From assembly GCA_029582155.1 (NCBI GenBank), contig CM055896.1, positions 22,878,184 to 22,942,183 on the forward strand: DNA of 64,000 nt, in the 5' to 3' direction. The position numbers were made by a program, and so were the translations under genes. Shown one piece after another: positions 12,134 through 26,862 of the stretch. This stretch comes from Panopea generosa. Taxonomy: Eukaryota > Mollusca > Bivalvia > Adapedonta > Hiatellidae. Every line of letters starts with the position of its first letter. Position 1 is the stretch's first letter. Below the pieces are notes generated by a model. That model saw only the letters and a list, made by a program, of their open reading frames with translations. It ran no database searches and was not told the DNA's origin.

Positions 12134-13651
12134 CAAAAATATATTATTGAAAATATGCACACTATTTGTTTGCAAAACCTGCCATAAACTATAAGTATAC
12201 AATGCATTATTAAGGACTGTATTTCATTTGTCCAATGTTCGCGAGTATGAGCTCGAACCGTGAAACAAGTTCACAGGAAAATGAACGAGACATGTCTAAA
12301 GGTGTGAGGGAGTTTTCGTTACAGGCTATGTTTTGCCTCTTTTTAAAAAGTAAAAGCTTGCTTAGCATAACTAATTATTCAAATGTGTGTTGACAATCTT
12401 GAATTCTAATATCACACTGGATTAACTATACTCTTAATGTCTTTCCTGTGTTGATATGTTGCTGGTAATATTGTTATAGGTAAAAGAAAATTCAATGTTT
12501 GATATATACGTTATACATATGTTTTGTGTCAGTATTGCAATTACGTATATCTGGCATTTTTTTATCAATGTTTTTTTTTCCATGTGTGTTCTGAGTATAA
12601 CATTAAGACGCTCCTACGGTGTGGCTGATTTAAGCACTACTCTGATGAACAGACTAAAGTAAAACCAAGTCTGCTATTTATTAACTTTGTTTAGTTAACG
12701 AGTATTATTCTATACTCCTGTGGTGTTTCGTACAGTATATATGTCTATATATATGCCTCATTTGTCGATGTACATTGCTCAAAAAAAATTTTAACTGGTT
12801 GTTTTTATAAAACATAAAATAGTAACTACATATACTGAACATAGATTTAATTTATGTAAACATTGAAGGACATTCCATTACACAGACGAACTACTAAAAC
12901 ATTTTAAGACGAAAACCTCTCTCAGATCTTAATAGAAGTCATTCATTGTCATTAAAATAACACCTACACACACGACGTGCTTCTGATGCTTGTTTTTGTC
13001 AATGATTGCTGTATATGACGTTTAATGTTTATTACACATTACCCAAAGAAAATTGGTGTAGTTTCATATTACTTTGTTCCTTTTGTTATATATCAATTTA
13101 CGATGTGCTGAACTAGTCTTAACCGGTTCTATCTGAAATATACACCGTGACTCTTTAGAGAATACCATGTATGTATTTATACATGTTTTGTTTTCCTGTG
13201 CGTCCTAGCTAAAACCTTTCAATATACCTGGAATGCTTTATTCACTATTTAAATTTATATAGTTCATGCATTTAAGAGGCCTGTATTAAATTGACTTAAC
13301 TAGTGACATCAATATTGGGTGCATTGAAGTCGTCCTTCCATTGCTTAATATGTATTGAAATCTAAATACATATCAGTTCTGCTTTCAGTAATAAAAACAG
13401 TTTGTTGTTCATTATGAAATTATTTTTATTATTCCCATAAAGCTTTCAAACTGTGTCACCTTATAATTGACCTTACGAATGTACTTTAACGCATATGTTA
13501 ATTACATTCCTTAATCTTATTTTTATTCTACTTTTTTAAGATTTCTTTAAATCTAAGGTATATTTTTGTATTATGAGTTATAACATATATTTCAATTCAC
13601 TGTTAATTACTCCATGCCACGTAGTTCTTACATCAATTGTAAAGTTTGATA
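11839..13651. other. AT-rich region with one microsatellite
   Basis: No gene recognised. The only structure seen is the TAA microsatellite at 12098-12131. Confidence 0.5.
12098..12131. repeat. (TAA)n microsatellite
   Basis: About 11 uninterrupted TAA units. Confidence 0.95.
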
Positions 13652-16600
13652 AGTAACAGCAGTCTATATACCTGTCTTACAAGACTGTGGCAATAGACCA
13701 CAAAGTTTATATACGTGTCATACAAGGCTGAGGAAATAGACATAACACAAAATTTATAAACATGTCTTACAAGGCTGTGGTAATAGACATAACACACAGT
13801 TTATATACATGTCTTACAAGAAAATGGAAATAGACATTAAACACAGTTTATATACCTGTCTTACAAGGCTGAGGAAAAAGGCATACCACTAAGTTTATAT
13901 ACCTGTCTTACAAGGCTTTTGTAATATACATAACACACAGTTAATATACATGTCTTACAAGACTGTGGTTATATACATAACAAACAGTTTATATACCTGT
14001 CATATAAGACTGGGTAATAGACATAACACACAGTTTATATACATGTCTTAAAAGGCTGTGGCAATAGACATAACACACAGTTTATATACCTGTCCTACAA
14101 GGCTGAAGTAATAGTCATAACACACAGTTTATATACCTGTCTTACAAGATTGTGGTAATAGACATAACACAAAGATTATATACCTGTCTTACAAGACTGA
14201 GGTAATAGACATAACACACAGTTTATATACCTGTCTTACTAGATTGTGGCAATAGACATAACACAAAGTTTATATATCTGTCTTACAAGGCTGAGGAAAA
14301 AGACATAACATACAGTTTATATACCTGTATTACAAGGCAGAGGAAATAGACATACCACACAGTTTATATATCTGTCTTACAAGGCTGAGAAAATAGACAT
14401 AACACACAGTTTATATACATGTCTTACAAGGCTGAGAAAATAGACATAACACATAGTTTATATACATGTCTTACAAGGCTGAGGAATTAGATATAACACA
14501 CAGTTTATATACATATCTTACAATACTGCGGTAAAAGACATAACAAACAGTTTATATACATGTCTTAGAAGACTGTGGCAATAGACATAACACACAATTT
14601 ATATACCTGTCTTACAAGACTGAGGTTATATACATAACACACAGTTTATATACCTGTCTTACAAGACTGTGGTAATAGACATAACACACAGTTCATATAC
14701 CTGTCTTACAAGACTGAGGTTATAGACATAACATACAGTTAATTTACCTGTCTTACAAGACTGAGGTTATAGACATAACAAACAGTTTATATACCTGCCT
14801 TACAATACAGAGGTTATAGACATAACAAACAGTTCATATACCTGTCTTACAATACTGCGGTAATAGACTTAACACAAAATTTATATACATGACTTACAAG
14901 ACTGTGGCAACAGACATAAAACACAGTTTATATACCTGTAGTACAAGACTGAGGTAATAAACATAACACACAGTTTATATACCTGTCTTACAAGACTGTG
15001 GTAATAGACATAACAAACAGTTTATATACACGTCTTACAAGACTGAGGTAATAGACATAACGCACAGTTTATATACATGTCTTAGAAGACTGTGGTTATA
15101 TACATAACACACAGTTTATTTACCTGTCTTACAAGGCCGTGGAAATAGATATAACCACAGTTGATATACCTGTCTTGCAAGACTGTGGCAATAGACATAA
15201 CACACAGTTTATATACCTGTCTTACAAGATTGAGGTTATATACATAACACACAGTTTTTATACCTGTCTTACAAGACTGTGGTAATAGACATAACACACA
15301 GTTCATATACCTGTCTTACAAAACAGAGGTTATGGACATAACATACAGTTAATAAACCTGTCTTACAAGACTGTGGTTATAGACATAACAAACAGTTTAT
15401 ATACCTGTCTTACAATACTGCGGTAATAGACTTAACACACAGTTTATATACACGTCTTACAAGACTGAGGTAACAGACATAACGCACAGTTTATATACAT
15501 GTCTTACAAGACTGAGGTAGTAGACATAACACACAGTTAAAATACCTGTCTTACAAGTCTGCGGTAATAGACATAACAAACAGTTTATATACATGTCTTA
15601 CAAGACTGAGGTAATAGACATAACACACAGTTTATATACATTTCTTACAAGACTGCGGTAATAGACATAACGCTAAGTTTGTATTCATGTCTTACAATGC
15701 TGCGGTAATAGACATAACACACAGTTTAGATACCTATCTTACAAGACTGCGGTAATAGACATAACACACAGTTTATATACCTGTCTTACAAGTCTGCGGT
15801 AATAGACATAACACACAGTTTATATAAATGTCTTACAAGGCTGTGGAAATAGACATAACACACAGTTTATATACCTATCTCGCAAGACTGCTTTAAGACA
15901 TAACACACAGTTTATATACCTGTATTACAAGACTGATGTAATAAACATAACACACAGTTTACATACCTGTCTTACAAGACTGCGGTAATAGACATAACAC
16001 ACAGTTTATATAAATGTCTTACAAGGCTGTGGAAATAGACATAACACACAGTTTATATACCTATCTTACAAGACTACTTTAATAGACATAACACACAGTT
16101 TATATACCTGTATTACAAGACTGAGGTAATAGACATAACACACAGTTTATATACCTGTCTTACAAGACTGCGGTAATAGACATAACACACAGTTTATATA
16201 CCTGTCTTACAAGGTTGAGGTAACAGACATAACACACAGTTTATATACCTGTCTTACAAGACCGAGGTAATAGACGTAACACACAGTTTATATACACGTC
16301 TTACAATACTGTAGTAATAATCATAATACACAGTTAATAAAATTATCATACAAGGCTGTGGAAATAGACATAGCACACAGTCTCTATGCATGTCTTAGAA
16401 GTCTGAGGTAATAGACAAAACTGACAGTTTATATGCATGTTTTACAAAACTGCTGTTATAGATATAACACACAGTTTATATACCTGTCTTGCAAGACTGC
16501 GTTAATAGACATAACACACAGTTTATATAAATGTCTTACAAGACTGCGGTAATAGACATAACACACAGTTTATATACTTGTATTACAAGACTGAGGAAAT

Positions 16601-19600
16601 AGACATAACACACAGTTTATACACCTGTCTTACAATGCTGCGTACTAGACATAACACACAGTTTATATAACTTTCTTACAAGACTGCGGTAATAGACATA
16701 ACACACAGTTTATATACCTGTCATACAAGGCTGCGGTAGTAGACATAACACACTGTTTATATACCTGTCTTACAAGACTGCGGTAATAGACATAACACAC
16801 AGTTTATATACTTGTATTACAAGACTGAGGAAATAGACATAACACACAGTTTATACACCTGTCTTACAATGCTGCGTACTAGACATAACACACAGTTTAT
16901 ATACCTTTCTTACAAGACTGCGGTAATAGACATAACACACAGTTTATATACCTGTCATACAAGGCTGCGGTAGTAGACATAACACACAGTTTATATACCT
17001 GTCTTACAAGGCTGATATAATAAACATAACACCCAGTGTATATACATGTCTTACAAGATAGCGGTAATAGACATAACACACACTTCATATACATGTCTTA
17101 CAAGGCTGAGGTAATAGTCATAACACACAGTTTATATACATATCTAACAAGACTGTGTTAATAGAATAACACACAGTTTATATACCTGTCTTACAAGACT
17201 GTGGTAACAGACATAACACACAGTGTATATACCTGTCTTACAAGACACACAGTTTATATACCTGTCATACAAGACTGTGGTAACAGACATAACACACAGT
17301 TTATATACCTGTCTTACAAGACTGCGGTAATAGACATCACTCACAGTTTATAAACCTGTCTTACAAGGCTGCGGTAATAGACAAAACACACAGTTTATAT
17401 ACATGTCTTACAATGCTGCGGTAATAGCCATGAAAACAGTTTATATAAATGACTTACAAGGCTGTGGAAATAGACATAACACACAGTTTATATACACGTC
17501 TTACAAGGCTGCGGTAATAGACAAAACAACAATTTATATACATGTTTTACAAAACTGCTGTTATAGACATAACACACTGTTTACAAACCTGTCTTTCAAG
17601 ACTGCGTTAATAGACATAGCACATAGTTTATATACCTGTCTTACAAGACCATGGTAATAGATATAACACACAGTTTATATACATGTCTTACAAGATTGCG
17701 GTAAAAGACATAACACACAGTTTATATACACGTCTTACAAGACTGCGGTAATAGACATAACACACAGTTTGTATACCTTTCTTACAATGCTTCGGTAATA
17801 GACACAACACACAGTTTATATACCTATCTTACAAGGCTGTTGAAATAGACATAACACACAGCTTATTTACCTGTCTTACAAGGCTGTGGTAATAGACATA
17901 ACACATAGTTTACATACCTGTCTTACAAGACTGCGGTAATAGACTGCGGTAATAGACATAACACACTGTTTATATACCTGTCTTACGAGACTGCGGTAAC
18001 AGACATAGCATACAGTAGATATACCTGTCTTACAAAGCTGATGTAATATACATAGCACACAGTTTATATGCCTACCTTACAAGACTGTGGTAATATACAT
18101 AACACACAGTTTATATACATGTCTTATAATGCGGTAAAAGACATAACACACAGTTCATATACACGTTTTACATTACTGCGATTATAGATATAACACAGTT
18201 TAAATACACGTCCTATAATACTGCGGTAGTAGACATAACACACAGTTTATAAACCTGTCTTACAAAACTACGGTAATAGAATTAACACACAGTTTATATA
18301 CACGTCTTACAATGTTGTGTTAATAGACATAACACAGTTTTTATGCATGTCTTACAAGTCTGTGGTTACAGACATAACACACAGATAATATACACGTCTT
18401 ACAAGGCTGCGGTAATAGACATAACACACAGTTTATATACCTGTTTTACAAGTCTGCAGTAATAGACATAACATACAGTTGATATACACGTTTTACAATG
18501 ATGCGGTAATAGACATAACACACAGTTGATATAACTGTCTTACAAGGCTGTGGTAATAGACATAACACACAGTCGATATACCTGTCTTACAAGGCTGTGA
18601 TAATAGACATAACACAGTTTTTATGCATGTTTTACAAGGCTGTGGTAATAGACATAACACACAGTTTATATACACGTCTTATAATACTTCGGTAATAGAC
18701 ATAACACACAGTTTATATACCTGTCTTACAAAGCTGTTGTAATATTCATAGCACACAGTTTATATACATGTCTTCCAATGTCGTAACAGAAATAACACAC
18801 ACAGTTTATATACAAGTCTTACAAGACTGCGGTAATAGACATAACACACAGTTTATTTACCTGTATTACGAGGCTGTGGTAATAGACATAACACACTGTT
18901 TATTTACCTGTTTTACAAGACTGCAGTAATAAACATAATACACAGTTAATATACCTGTCTTACAAGGCTGTTGTAATATACATAACACACAGTTTATATA
19001 CATGTCTTACTATGCGGTAATAGACATAACACACAGTTTATATAGACGTCTCACATTACTGCGGTAATATACATAACACACAGTTTATATACCTGTAGTA
19101 CGAGGCTGTGGTAATAGACATAACACACAGATTATATACATGCCTTACAAGGCTGAGGTAATAGACATAACACACAGTTTATATTCACGTCTTACAAGAC
19201 TGCGGTAATAGACATAACAAACAGTTTATATTCACGTCTTACAATACTGCGGTAATAGACATAACACACAGTTTGTATACCTATCTTACAAGGCTTTTGT
19301 AATAGACAAAACACACAGTTTATATACTTGTTTTACAAAACTGCGGTAATAGACATAACGCACAGTTTTTACACCAAAACTTCGGTAAAAGACATAACAC
19401 ACAGTGTATAGACCTGTCTTACAATGCTGCGGTAACAGACATAACAGACCGTTTATATACCTGTCTTACAAGACTATGGTAATAGACACAACAAACAGTT
19501 TATATACATGTCTTACAAGGCTTCGGTAACAGGCATAATACACAGTTTATATACATGTCTTACAAGACTGCGGTAATAGACATAACACACAGTTTATATA

Positions 19601-22600
19601 CATGTCTAACAATACTGCGGTAATAGACATAACACACAGTTTATATACATGTCTTACAATGCTGAGGTAATAGTCATAAGACACAGTTTATATACATGTC
19701 TTAAAAGGCTGAGGTAATAGACATAACTCACAGTTTATATACCTCTCAAACAAGACTGTAGTAACAGACATAACACACAGTTTATATACTTGTCTAACAA
19801 GACTGTGGTTATAGACATAACACACAGTTTGTATACCTATCTTACAAGTCTGTGGTAACAGACATAATACACAGTTTATATACTTGTCTTACAAGACTGC
19901 GGTAATAGACATAACACACAGTTTATATTCACGTCTTACTATACTGCGGTAATAGACATAACACACAGTTTGTATACCTATCTTACAAGACTGAGGAAAT
20001 AGACATAACACACAGTTTATACACCTGTCATACAATGCTGCGTACTAGACATAACACACAGTTTATATAACTTTCTTACAAGACTGCGGTAATAGACATA
20101 ACACACAGTTTATATACCTGTCATACAAGGCTGCGGTAGTAGACATAACACACTGTTTATATACCTGTCTTACAAGACTGCGGTAATAGACATAACACAC
20201 AGTTTATATACTTGTATTACAAGACTGAGGAAATAGACATAACACACAGTTTATACACCTGTCTTACAATGCTGCGTACTAGACATAACACACAGTTTAT
20301 ATACCTTTCTTACAAGACTGCGGTAATAGACATAACACACAGTTTATATACCTGTCATACAAGGCTGCGGTAGTAGACATAACACACAGTTTATATACCT
20401 GTCTTACAAGGCTGATATAATAAACATAACACCCAGTGTATATACATGTCTTACAAGACAGCGGTAATAGACATAACACACACTTCATATACATGTCTTA
20501 CAAGGCTGAGGTAATAGTCATAACACACAGTTTATATACATATCTAACAAGACTGTGTTAATAGAATAACACACAGTTTATATACCTGTCTTACAAGACT
20601 GTGGTAACAGACATAACACACAGTGTATATACCTGTCTTACAAGACACACAGTTTATATACCTGTCATACAAGACTGTGGTAACAGACATAACACACAGT
20701 TTATATACCTGTCTTACAAGACTGCGGTAATAGACATCACTCACAGTTTATAAACCTGTCTTACAAGGCTGCGGTAATAGACAAAACACACAGTTTATAT
20801 ACATGTCTTACAATGCTGCGGTAATAGCCATGAAAACAGTTTATATAAATGACTTACAAGGCTGTGGAAATAGACATAACACACAGTTTATATACACGTC
20901 TTACAAGGCTGCGGTAATAGACAAAACAACAATTTATATACATGTTTTACAAAACTGCTGTTATAGACATAACACACTGTTTACAAACCTGTCTTTCAAG
21001 ACTGCGTTAATAGACATAGCACATAGTTTATATACCTGTCTTACAAGACCATGGTAAAAGACATAACACACAGTTTATATACACGTCTTACAAGACTGCG
21101 GTAATAGACATAACACACAGTTTGTATACCTTTCTTACAATGCTTCGGTAATAGACACAACACACAGTTTATATACCTATCTTACAAGGCTGTTGAAATA
21201 GACATAACACACAGCTTATTTACCTGTCTTACAAGGCTGTGGTAATAGACATAACACATAGTTTACATACCTGTCTTACAAGACTGCGGTAATAGACTGC
21301 GGTAATAGACATAACACACTGTTTATATACCTGTCTTACGAGACTGCGGTAACAGACATAGCATACAGTAGATATACCTGTCTTACAAAGCTGATGTAAT
21401 ATACATAGCACACAGTTTATATGCCTACCTTACAAGACTGTGGTAATATACATAACACACAGTTTATATACATGTCTTATAATGCGGTAAAAGACATAAC
21501 ACACAGTTCATATACACGTTTTACATTACTGCGATTATAGATATAACACAGTTTAAATACACGTCCTATAATACTGCGGTAGTAGACATAACACACAGTT
21601 TATAAACCTGTCTTACAAAACTACGGTAATAGAATTAACACACAGTTTATATACACGTCTTACAATGTTGTGTTAATAGACATAACACAGTTTTTATGCA
21701 TGTCTTACAAGTCTGTGGTTACAGACATAACACACAGATAATATACACGTCTTACAAGGCTGCGGTAATAGACATAACACACAGTTTATATACCTGTTTT
21801 ACAAGTCTGCAGTAATAGACATAACATACAGTTGATATACACGTTTTACAATGATGCGGTAATAGACATAACACACAGTTGATATAACTGTCTTACAAGG
21901 CTGTGGTAATAGACATAACACACAGTCGATATACCTGTCTTACAAGGCTGTGATAATAGACATAACACAGTTTTTATGCATGTTTTACAAGGCTGTGGTA
22001 ATAGACATAACACACAGTTTATATACACGTCTTATAATACTTCGGTAATAGACATAACACACAGTTTATATACCTGTCTTACAAAGCTGTTGTAATATAC
22101 ATAGCACACAGTTTATATACATGTCTTCCAATGTCGTAACAGAAATAACACACACAGTTTATATACAAGTCTTACAAGACTGCGGTAATAGACATAACAC
22201 ACAGTTTATTTACCTGTATTACGAGGCTGTGGTAATAGACATAACACACTGTTTATTTACCTGTTTTACAAGACTGCAGTAATAAACATAATACACAGTT
22301 AATATACCTGTCTTACAAGGCTGTTGTAATATACATAACACACAGTTTATATACATGTCTTACTATGCGGTAATAGACATAACACACAGTTTATATAGAC
22401 GTCTCACATTACTGCGGTAATATACATAACACACAGTTTATATACCTGTAGTACGAGGCTGTGGTAATAGACATAACACACAGATTATATTCACGTCTTA
22501 CAAGACTGCGGTAATAGACATAACACACAGTTTATATTCACGTCTTACAATACTGCGGTAATAGACATAACACACAGTTTGTATACCTATCTTACAAGGC

Positions 22601-25422
22601 TTTTGTAATAGACAAAACACACAGTTTATATACTTGTTTTACAAAACTGCGGTAATAGACATAACACACAGTTTTTACACCAAAACTTCGGTAATAGACA
22701 TAACACACAGTGTATAGACCTGTCTTACAATGCTGCGGTAACAGACATAACAGACCGTTTATATACCTGTCTTACAAGACTATGGTAATAGACACAACAA
22801 ACAGTTTATATACATGTCTTACAAGGCTTCGGTAACAGGCATAATACACAGTTTATATACATGTCTTACAAGACTGCGGTAATAGACATAACACACAGTT
22901 TATATACATGTCTAACAATACTGCGGTAATAGACATAACACACAGTTTATATACATGTCTTACAATGCTGAGGTAATAGTCATAAGACACAGTTTATATA
23001 CATGTCTTAAAAGGCTGAGGTAATAGACATAACTCACAGTTTATATACCTCTCAAACAAGACTGTAGTAACAGACATAACACACAGTTTATATACTTGTC
23101 TAACAAGACTGTGGTTATAGACATAACACACAATTTGTATACCTATCTTACAAGTCTGTGGTAACAGACATAATACACAGTTTATATACTTGTCTTACAA
23201 GACTGCGGTAATAGACATAACACACAGTTTATATTCACGTCTTACTATACTGCGGTAATAGACATAACACACAGTTTGTATACCTATCTTACAAGGCTGT
23301 GGTAATAGACATAACACACAGTTTATATACCTGTTTTACAAGACTGCGGTAATAGACATAACACACAGTTTTTATACCAAAACTTCGGTAAAAGACATAA
23401 CACACAGTGTATAGACTTTTCTTACAAGACTGCGGTAACAGACATAACACACAGTTTATATACTTGTCTGTCTAACAAGGCTGCGGTAATAGACTTAATA
23501 CACAGTAAATATACCTGTCTTACAAGACTGCCGTTATAGACATAACACACAGTTTTTATACATGTCTTACAAGGCCGAGGTAATAGTCATAACACACAGT
23601 TTATATACATGTCTTACAAGGCCGAGGTAATAGTCATAACACACAGTTTATATACATGTCTTACAAGGCTGTGGTAATAGGACACAACACACAGTTCATA
23701 TACATGTCTAACAAGATTGCAGTAATAGACACAACACACAGTTTATATACATCTATAACAAGACTGCGGTAATAGACACAACACACAGTTTATATACATG
23801 TCTTACAAGGCTGAGGTAATAGTCATAACACACAGTTTATATACATATCTAACAAGACTGTGTTAATAGAATAACACACAGTTTATATACCTGTCTTACA
23901 AGACTGTTGTAACAGACATAACATACAGTTTATATACATGTCTAACAAGACTGCGGTAACAGACACAACACACAATTTATATACATGTCTAACAAGACTG
24001 CGGTAATAGACATAACACAGAGTTTATATAAATGTCTTACAAGGCTGAGGTAATAGTCATAACACAGAGTTTATATACATGTCTTACAAGACTGTGGTAA
24101 CAGACATAACACACAGTTTATATACTTGTCTAACAAGACTGTGGTAACAGACATAACACACAGTCTATATACCTGTCTTACAAGACTGTGGTAACAGACA
24201 TAACACACAGTTTATATACTTGACTTACAAGGCTGCGGTAACAGACATAACAAACAGTTTATATACATGTCTAACAAGACTGCGGTAATAGACACAACAC
24301 ACAGTTTATATACATGTCTAACAAGACTGCAGTAATAGACACAACACACAGTTTATATACCTGTCTTACAAGGCTGAGGTAATAGTCATAACACACAGTT
24401 GGTATACATGTCTTACAAGACTGTGGTAACAGACATAATACACAGTTTATATACTTGTCTAACAAGGCTGTGGTAATTGACATAACACACAGTTTATATA
24501 CATGTCTTACAAGGCTGAGGTAATAGTCATAACACACAGTTTATATACATGTCTTACAATGCTGAGGTAATAGTCATAACACACAGTTTATATACCTGTC
24601 ATACAAGACTGTGGTAACAGACATAACACACAGTTTATATACTTGTCTAACAAGACTGTGGTTATAAACATAACACACAGTTTATATACTTGTTTAACAA
24701 GACTCTGGTAACAGACTTAACACACAGTTTATATACATGTCTTACAAGGCTGAGGTTATAATCATAACACACAGTTGATATACATGTCTAACAAGACTGC
24801 GGTAACAGACACAACACACAGTTTACATACATGTCTTACAAGGCTGAGGTAATAGACATAACACACAGTTTATATACATGTCTTACAAGGCTGAGGTAAT
24901 AGTCATAACACACAGTTGATATACATGTCTTACTAGGCTGAGGTAATAGTCATAACACACAGTTTATATACTTGTCTAACAAGGCTGCGGTAATAGACAC
25001 ATCACACAGTTTATATACATGTCTTACAAGGCTGAGGTAATAGACATAAAACACAGTTGATATACTTGTCTAACAAGGCTTCGGTAATAGACACAACAAA
25101 CAGTTTATATACATGTCTTACAAGGCTCAGGTAATAGACATAACACACAGTTTATATACATGTCTTACAAGGCTGAGGTAATAGTCATAACACACAGTTT
25201 ATATACCTGTTTTACAAGACCTCGGTAATAGACATAACACACAGTTTATTGCCTGTCTTACAAGGCTGCGGTAATAGACATAACACACAGTCTATATAAC
25301 AAGACTGCGGTAATAGACATAACACACAGTTGATATACCTGTCTTACAAGATTGCGGTAATAGACATAACACACAGTTTATATACCTGTCTTACAAGACT
25401 GCGGTTAGTGACATAACACACC
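13652..25422. repeat. 47-bp satellite array (about 250 units)
   Basis: Head-to-tail 47-bp units contain TTTATATACCTGTCTTACAA, then GACTGCGGTAATAG, then ACATAACACACAG. Each unit has a small palindrome GTCTTACAAGAC (5-bp arms). Divergence between units is moderate. Higher-order blocks occur, such as a five-unit block at about 16560 repeated about 234 bp later. Minus-strand frames of 60-88 codons (rich in CYVYY and LVRQVYKLCVM) are repeat translations and not genes. The right end is near 25422, followed by unique DNA. Confidence 0.95.
16590..23295. repeat. 3.4-kb tandem segmental duplication within the 47-bp satellite
   Basis: Positions about 16590-19990 are repeated directly at about 19990-23295 with near identity. 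Diagnostic segments recur at an offset of 3400 (17144 and 20544), then 3353 (17876 and 21229) after copy 2 lacks one 47-bp unit near 17655. The offset drops by a further 47 after a second unit is missing near 19130. A few substitutions separate the copies, for example GATAGCGG versus GACAGCGG near 17055/20455. Unequal crossing-over is the simplest origin. Confidence 0.9.
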
Positions 25423-25730
25423 GTGAATCAAATTTTTGTCTTCCACGAGCAAGATTCAGAGATTTTCAAAATCGATCTTTAGTCTGAGAAGAACCACTAC
25501 TTGGTGATTTCAGGTCATTAGATTGAACCCACGACCTATGGCTCGATCTGAAATCACCATACTTTTATACTGCAGTAATACAACGCTCATAAACAAATCT
25601 ATAAATGAACCATCAGTAATAAATTGACTAACTGTAATTTAATTTGTTGTGTATTAACAACACAATAAATGACATTAATAGATAAACATTTTTTTCACGC
25701 TAACTATACTTGAAAGATGTCCATGAATAA
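25423..25730. other. satellite flank with a tRNA-like hairpin
   Basis: TGGTGATTTCAG at 25502-25513 and CTGAAATCACCA at 25548-25559 form perfect 12-bp inverted repeats around a 34-nt loop. The loop complement contains GTCGTGGGTTCAATC, like a tRNA T-arm/B-box. No A-box is seen, so this may be a SINE remnant on the minus strand. Nothing else was recognised. Confidence 0.5.
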
Positions 25731-26542
25731 TTAAAGTCGATTGCTATAGTTTTTTTCACATTCTTCTTAATGATAGAATTTTATGAAACTTCGCAGTATG
25801 TAAGTTTAATGTATGTTCATGCAATATCAGAAATAAAAAAAAAACATGTTACCGTACATATTTTTTGGTGTTACCTCCTCGTTAAATACCCGTCTTTGAA
25901 AGTTGGCTAAATAATGTAGATTTAACAATCAATGCATACAAGCTATTTAATAGTGTTTACATCTAGTGTTTATTTAAAACATTACATTATATTTAATATG
26001 CATACATAGAATATCAATCTTCTTGGAAATGGTAATTATAAGCTTGAATTTAACTGTTGAGGGTTTTTAAAACAAAATTATTCCGGCAGTGTCATTTGTT
26101 TATCTACTTTGTAATTAAAATATAGCGTTTTTTTATATTTTGATAGTGTAAGGATAAATTTTGCTTAAAACCTCACAAAACATTCTCTGATACCTCACGT
26201 ATTTTGAGAAAAAAATAGCTCTTAAAGTATGACATCGTTAAATAAACTGCAATTGCAAAATTAACGTTTTTATTCTGAAAGATCATATTTGTAAAAATAT
26301 TAAGAACTCTTTAATATTTTAAATTCAGGTGAAATTGCTATGAACAATTATTTTATACCAGTATGCATATTTTATATATTGAACACAATATAAGAGACCA
26401 AATTTAGGCGTATCCGTAAATGATTGTGACATCCGAACAAAGGTCAGTTGTCGTATGTATTGACTCTGGCAGGTCTCGACAAAATTGCTCCCCTTTGTGC
26501 GCGGAGCTGATGCGTATAAAAAAATATAGCAATCGTCCTTAA
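25731..26542 (-). mobile_element. non-autonomous TIR element flanked by TTAA, copy B
   Basis: Reverse-oriented relative of 8663-9459, 812 bp. On the plus strand it begins TTAAAGTCGATTGCTATAG and ends TATAGCAATCGTCCTTAA. Similarity to copy A is diverged but collinear and stops at the TIRs. The TIR cores of both copies share CGATTGCTATA or close variants. No open frame of note lies inside. Confidence 0.75.
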
Positions 26543-26862
26543 GAGTGTCAGTGGAATGTCTAGAACATCTGATAGTCTATTTTTAAATGTATCTTGTATA
26601 AAGCTGAATTTCGAGTAAATAATATTATAGAATATCTGTATAATTCAAATGTAGCAAATCCAACACCAGGACATGGTTTATTTTTCCTGTTAGATTCAAA
26701 AGCAAATTTCAAACTAATTCGCCCCCTAAAATAGATAGGCGAATACGGTTACGGAATAAATATACGATTTCAACCAAAGCATGTTGATAGAAGAACTATT
26801 GGAAATTCTAAAAAAGAAAATAGCAGACTCAGCATAACTGAGACATTTTATGAAAGGTAATC
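26543..26862. other. spacer, nothing recognised
   Basis: AT-rich DNA between the TIR element and the 36-bp minisatellite. No promoter or exon could be supported. Confidence 0.45.

Noticed and set aside
15082-24537. Minus-strand frames such as CYVYYHSLVRQVYKLCVM
   Set aside because: Translations of the 47-bp satellite. Duplicated frames at a 3400-bp offset reflect array duplication.
828-25422. CRISPR array
   Set aside because: Unit lengths of 47-49 bp look superficially similar to repeat plus spacer, but whole units repeat with no unique spacers, and the DNA is eukaryotic.
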